Below, piece by piece: positions 61,970 through 64,000 of a stretch of DNA of 64,000 bases. The stretch spans positions 124,001 to 188,000 of the forward strand of contig JADFZZ010000002.1 in the NCBI GenBank assembly GCA_015232315.1, given 5' to 3'. Below the pieces are notes generated by a model. That model ran no database searches and was not told where the DNA came from. It saw nothing but the letters and a program-made list of their open reading frames with translations. The stretch is from SAR324 cluster bacterium. GTDB taxonomy: Bacteria > SAR324 > NAC60-12. A program made the position numbers and the translations under genes. Position 1 is the stretch's first letter. Every line of letters begins with the position of its first letter.

Positions 61970-62347
61970 ATGAAAATTGAACGTCCTTTATATCCCCGGA
62001 AAATAACGCCACCCAAGTTTGGCTATCATTCGCTGAAACCCCATGTCGTCAATAATCCGGCCTTGGATGCCGCTTTGGATAAGGTATCACCCTATGGTCC
62101 GAAAAAAGCGTTTATGCGAACAAAACAAGATATGGATTCACGACTGGAAATGATGAATCGGCGTTTGGCTCAGAGTGTCAAAAATAATCGGCTTGAATTT
62201 GAAAAACATGAAATAACCGGACGAATGATTATCCGTCTGGTGGATAGAGATACAGGCAATGTCATTCGTGAATACCCTGATGAACAGTCACTGGCGAATA
62301 TTGAAACGCTCCAGTCTGCAGGATCTGTAAAAAGTGTGATAGGCTAA
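61970..62347 (+). CDS. flaG: FlaG-family flagellar protein
   Basis: The 125-aa product has a variable N-terminus and the FlaG core in its second half: LEFEKHEITGRMIIRLVDRDTGNVIREYPDEQSLA, which matches the FlaG consensus (L-x-F...V-D-x-x-T-G-x-V-I-R-x-I-P-x-E-x-L). FlaG affects filament length in several bacteria. GAGGAAT gives the ribosome site. It sits between the FlgN-like gene and the unknown gene at 62352, 4 bp apart from the latter. Confidence 0.85.
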   Translation: MKIERPLYPRKITPPKFGYHSLKPHVVNNPALDAALDKVSPYGPKKAFMRTKQDMDSRLEMMNRRLAQSVKNNRLEFEKHEITGRMIIRLVDRDTGNVIREYPDEQSLANIETLQSAGSVKSVIG

Positions 62348-62351
62348 AATT

Positions 62352-63215
62352 ATGATTTCCGGATATCAGCTTGAATCGTTGCTCAATGCCTATCGTAGAG
62401 TTTCCGGCGTTTCTGTTCAGGAAACTCCGGGGGATCCATTGAACATTTCTGAAGAAGCCCGGGAACAGTTGTTGAATCGTATCCGTCAGGATAAAGTTCC
62501 TCAATTGACAGAATGGGTGACACCCAAAAATATTCTTGCTTTCATACAGGATAATACGGTTGCCGCGGCTGAAGTGGAATATGAGCTTCAACGTCGTGCC
62601 GGATTGTTTCTGAATCCCCCTTTTATTCCTCCCAATCCACTTCTCGCCATTAAACTGGTAAAAGCTCCGGGAACAAAAGGAAATACGGCGGAAGAAATTT
62701 CAGCATCTCATACATTGCCCGCTTCAGCACAGATTTCAGTTGAACCGGAACAGCCCAAGGTTGTGCAACCCCTCTTTACACAGACTCTGGTTGAGCCTGA
62801 ACAGATGGAGGATGAACTGCAACAGATTGTTGAAGAACCTGAAGAAGAATTGTTTGAAACGGATCGCGGCACAATGAGCGACGATGATACCAGCGTGGTT
62901 TACGGGACCGGGCCAATTGCCGATAAAGCGATTATAGATTTTATTGAACAGTATCCAGACAGTGCCCTGAAATTTGTCTTCCGCAAAGATCTTGATGAAA
63001 AAACTGTCAAGGCTGAGATGCTCAAAATGTATGAGTCATGGCAAAAACGTGGAATGACCAAAGGCAAGGTCATTGCTGGTATTAAAATGTTAATGGAATG
63101 GGACGAAATTCCGGCACAACCCATTGCAGATCTGTATTCCAGTATGCAAAGCCGGATTTATGACATCAAGCATGGATTAGTTCATGAGATGAATGAAGTT
63201 GAAGAAGAAGGTTGA
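62352..63215 (+). CDS. Unknown protein in flagellar operon
   Basis: The 287-aa product has no signal peptide. Its first 40 residues (QLESLLNAYRRVSG, then GDPLNISEEAREQLLNRI) recall short anti-sigma FlgM-like or FlgM-associated proteins, which carry an IS-x-x-A-R helix. The centre (about residues 110-190) is low-complexity, rich in Glu and Pro. The C-terminal 100 residues form a helical domain (DKAIIDFIEQYPDSALKFVFRKD, WQKRGMTKGKVIAGIKMLMEW). I do not recognise a family. It is the last gene of the mnmE-flaG row, 4 bp after flaG, so a flagellar role is likely. Confidence 0.6.
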   Translation: MISGYQLESLLNAYRRVSGVSVQETPGDPLNISEEAREQLLNRIRQDKVPQLTEWVTPKNILAFIQDNTVAAAEVEYELQRRAGLFLNPPFIPPNPLLAIKLVKAPGTKGNTAEEISASHTLPASAQISVEPEQPKVVQPLFTQTLVEPEQMEDELQQIVEEPEEELFETDRGTMSDDDTSVVYGTGPIADKAIIDFIEQYPDSALKFVFRKDLDEKTVKAEMLKMYESWQKRGMTKGKVIAGIKMLMEWDEIPAQPIADLYSSMQSRIYDIKHGLVHEMNEVEEEG

Positions 63216-63251
63216 ATGGAGGGAAACGAGGCTTCCAACCCCCATAACGGG

Positions 63252-63380
63252 TTATTTGGCTGTTTTTCGAGCGTGTTCCCAAGCAATCGCAATTGCCTGG
63301 TTTCTTGTTTTTCCTGATGAAATCAAATCACGGATATTTTCGTGAATTATTTTAATATCTGCGCCTTTTTTCAATGGCAT
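63252..63380 (-). CDS. 42-residue small basic protein
   Basis: A short frame from the ATG at 63380 reads MPLKKGADIKIIHENIRDLI then SSGKTRNQAIAIAWEHARK. AAAGGAG lies six bases before the ATG. The pattern MPLKxG, then xNIxxLxxxGxxxxQAxAIAxxxAR, matches a widespread small protein family found in phages and bacterial chromosomes, with no known function. It is convergent with the unknown flagellar-row gene and lies 160 bp downstream of fliE on the same strand. Confidence 0.75.
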   Translation of the reverse strand: MPLKKGADIKIIHENIRDLISSGKTRNQAIAIAWEHARKTAK

Positions 63381-63539
63381 GAAAAACTCCTTTGTATTAA
63401 GTAATGGAATGTTTATTATATAGATAAAGTGACCTTATTCATGAAATACACCACATGCAAGTAGTTTTTTGTTAGATTTGAATTTGGGAAATTTGCATTA
63501 TGGCTGGATTCACAAATAAACAGGTCTGCATGAATCGAA

Positions 63540-63857
63540 TCAGATTTGCATTCGCATGACTTCTTCATAGGCGGAAACTACCTTGTTGCGAACCTGCATC
63601 ATCAATCGTAGTGACAAATCCGCTTTTTCCATCGCGATGATTGTTCCATGAAGGTCTTTTTTCTGGGATGTCATGAATTCCGTCTGTTTTTTCTCTGCTT
63701 CCATCTGCGTCTGATTGACTTCTGTCAACATATCCTCAAACGTTTTGCCCAGTCCGTTGCTTTCAGTGGAAACGCTCTCCGTCATTTTTCTGTTGGCAAG
63801 ATTACCGGTAATCTTACTGGTTAAGTTCATTGACGGTGATGTCATCGGTAATTTCAT
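63540..63857 (-). CDS. fliE: FliE, flagellar hook-basal body protein
   Basis: The 105-aa product ends with the diagnostic FliE helix (IIAMEKADLSLRLMMQVRNKVVSAYEEVMRMQI) and has GKTFEDMLTEVNQTQMEAEKK in the centre. FliE links the MS ring to the rod. It is transcribed away from the filament genes and follows the partial gene at the right edge by 11 bp; its neighbours in that operon are beyond the window. Confidence 0.93.
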   Translation of the reverse strand: MKLPMTSPSMNLTSKITGNLANRKMTESVSTESNGLGKTFEDMLTEVNQTQMEAEKKQTEFMTSQKKDLHGTIIAMEKADLSLRLMMQVRNKVVSAYEEVMRMQI

Positions 63858-63868
63858 GATTCCTCGTG

Positions 63869-64000
63869 TCAGGACTTTGTCTCAATTTTTATTTTTTTAT
63901 ACAATGCGGTCAGGCTATGCTGTACCTCCATCATACGTTTATGAATCAATGTGGCCTGATGAATTTCTGCATCCAGTGCCTGTGTATTCGAAGTGTTCAA
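63869..64000 (-). CDS. C-terminal end of a gene upstream of fliE (runs off right edge), perhaps rod-protein-like
   Basis: An open frame enters from the right edge and ends with TGA at 63869. The visible 43 residues include ALDAEIHQATLIHKRMMEV and SLTALYKKIKIETKS. The L-D-x-E followed by a helix and about 35 residues to the end resembles the C-terminus of FlgB-type rod proteins, and rod genes normally precede fliE. The fit to FlgC is poorer. Too little is visible to name it. Confidence 0.45.
   Translation of the reverse strand: MNTSNTQALDAEIHQATLIHKRMMEVQHSLTALYKKIKIETKS

Noticed and set aside
1-64000. tRNA or rRNA genes
   Set aside because: No tRNA-like cloverleaf with CCA-proximal GTTCxA arm or rRNA core sequence was noticed on either strand, though a dedicated scan was not possible.

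Overview
The window looks like chromosomal DNA of a Gram-negative, flagellated, exopolysaccharide-forming bacterium. The Gram-negative signs are lipoboxes, outer-membrane barrel proteins, SurA and a Pel-type secretion system. Base composition is moderately AT-rich throughout and genes are tightly packed. The housekeeping genes (mnmA, mnmE, tsaD, rsmA, mutY, aroK) look proteobacterial in the broad sense. A Desulfobacterota- or SAR324-like origin is possible, but I cannot assign a phylum from sequence alone.

Layout. (1) 0-15 kb: a Pel-like polysaccharide locus. It holds the end of a CotH-family protein, a porin-like protein, a lipoprotein with an alpha/beta-hydrolase fold, and a minus-strand operon in which PelA and PelB are each split in two (hydrolase, deacetylase, giant TPR protein, outer-membrane barrel). 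A divergent pelG and a PilZ (c-di-GMP receptor) gene follow. pelC, pelD, pelE and pelF are not in the window. (2) 15-30 kb: two convergent STAS-domain genes, a HelD-like helicase, a second PilZ protein, a MurI-like racemase, SurA, TsaD, MnmA, AroK and several unknowns. (3) 28-38 kb: an accessory stretch with a second alpha/beta-hydrolase lacking its serine, a TerB-like protein, a 1010-aa MacB-like ABC transporter, a 45-aa small protein, a lipoprotein, an NHLP-leader peptide precursor with its own terminator and a secreted pentapeptide-repeat protein. (4) 37.8-39.7 kb: rsmA and mutY. (5) 39.8-64 kb: a flagellar filament region with five flagellin genes, a very large FliD, two FliS chaperones, a strongly diverged flagellin-like protein, FlaG, a FlgN-like protein, MnmE and FliE.

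The spaces between the flagellin genes (0.4 to 2.6 kb) are filled with short non-coding elements with terminal inverted repeats. At least four families (A to D here) can be told apart by eye. Family B sits inside a family A copy with a 9-bp target duplication, and family C sits inside a family D copy. These are the clearest structures not explained by genes.

The most interesting candidates for new biology are the orphan NHLP precursor with its neighbours, the diverged flagellin-like protein beside two FliS genes, the triple insert in FliD, the split Pel machinery with an adjacent PilZ protein, the two serine-less alpha/beta-hydrolases, and the nested miniature elements.
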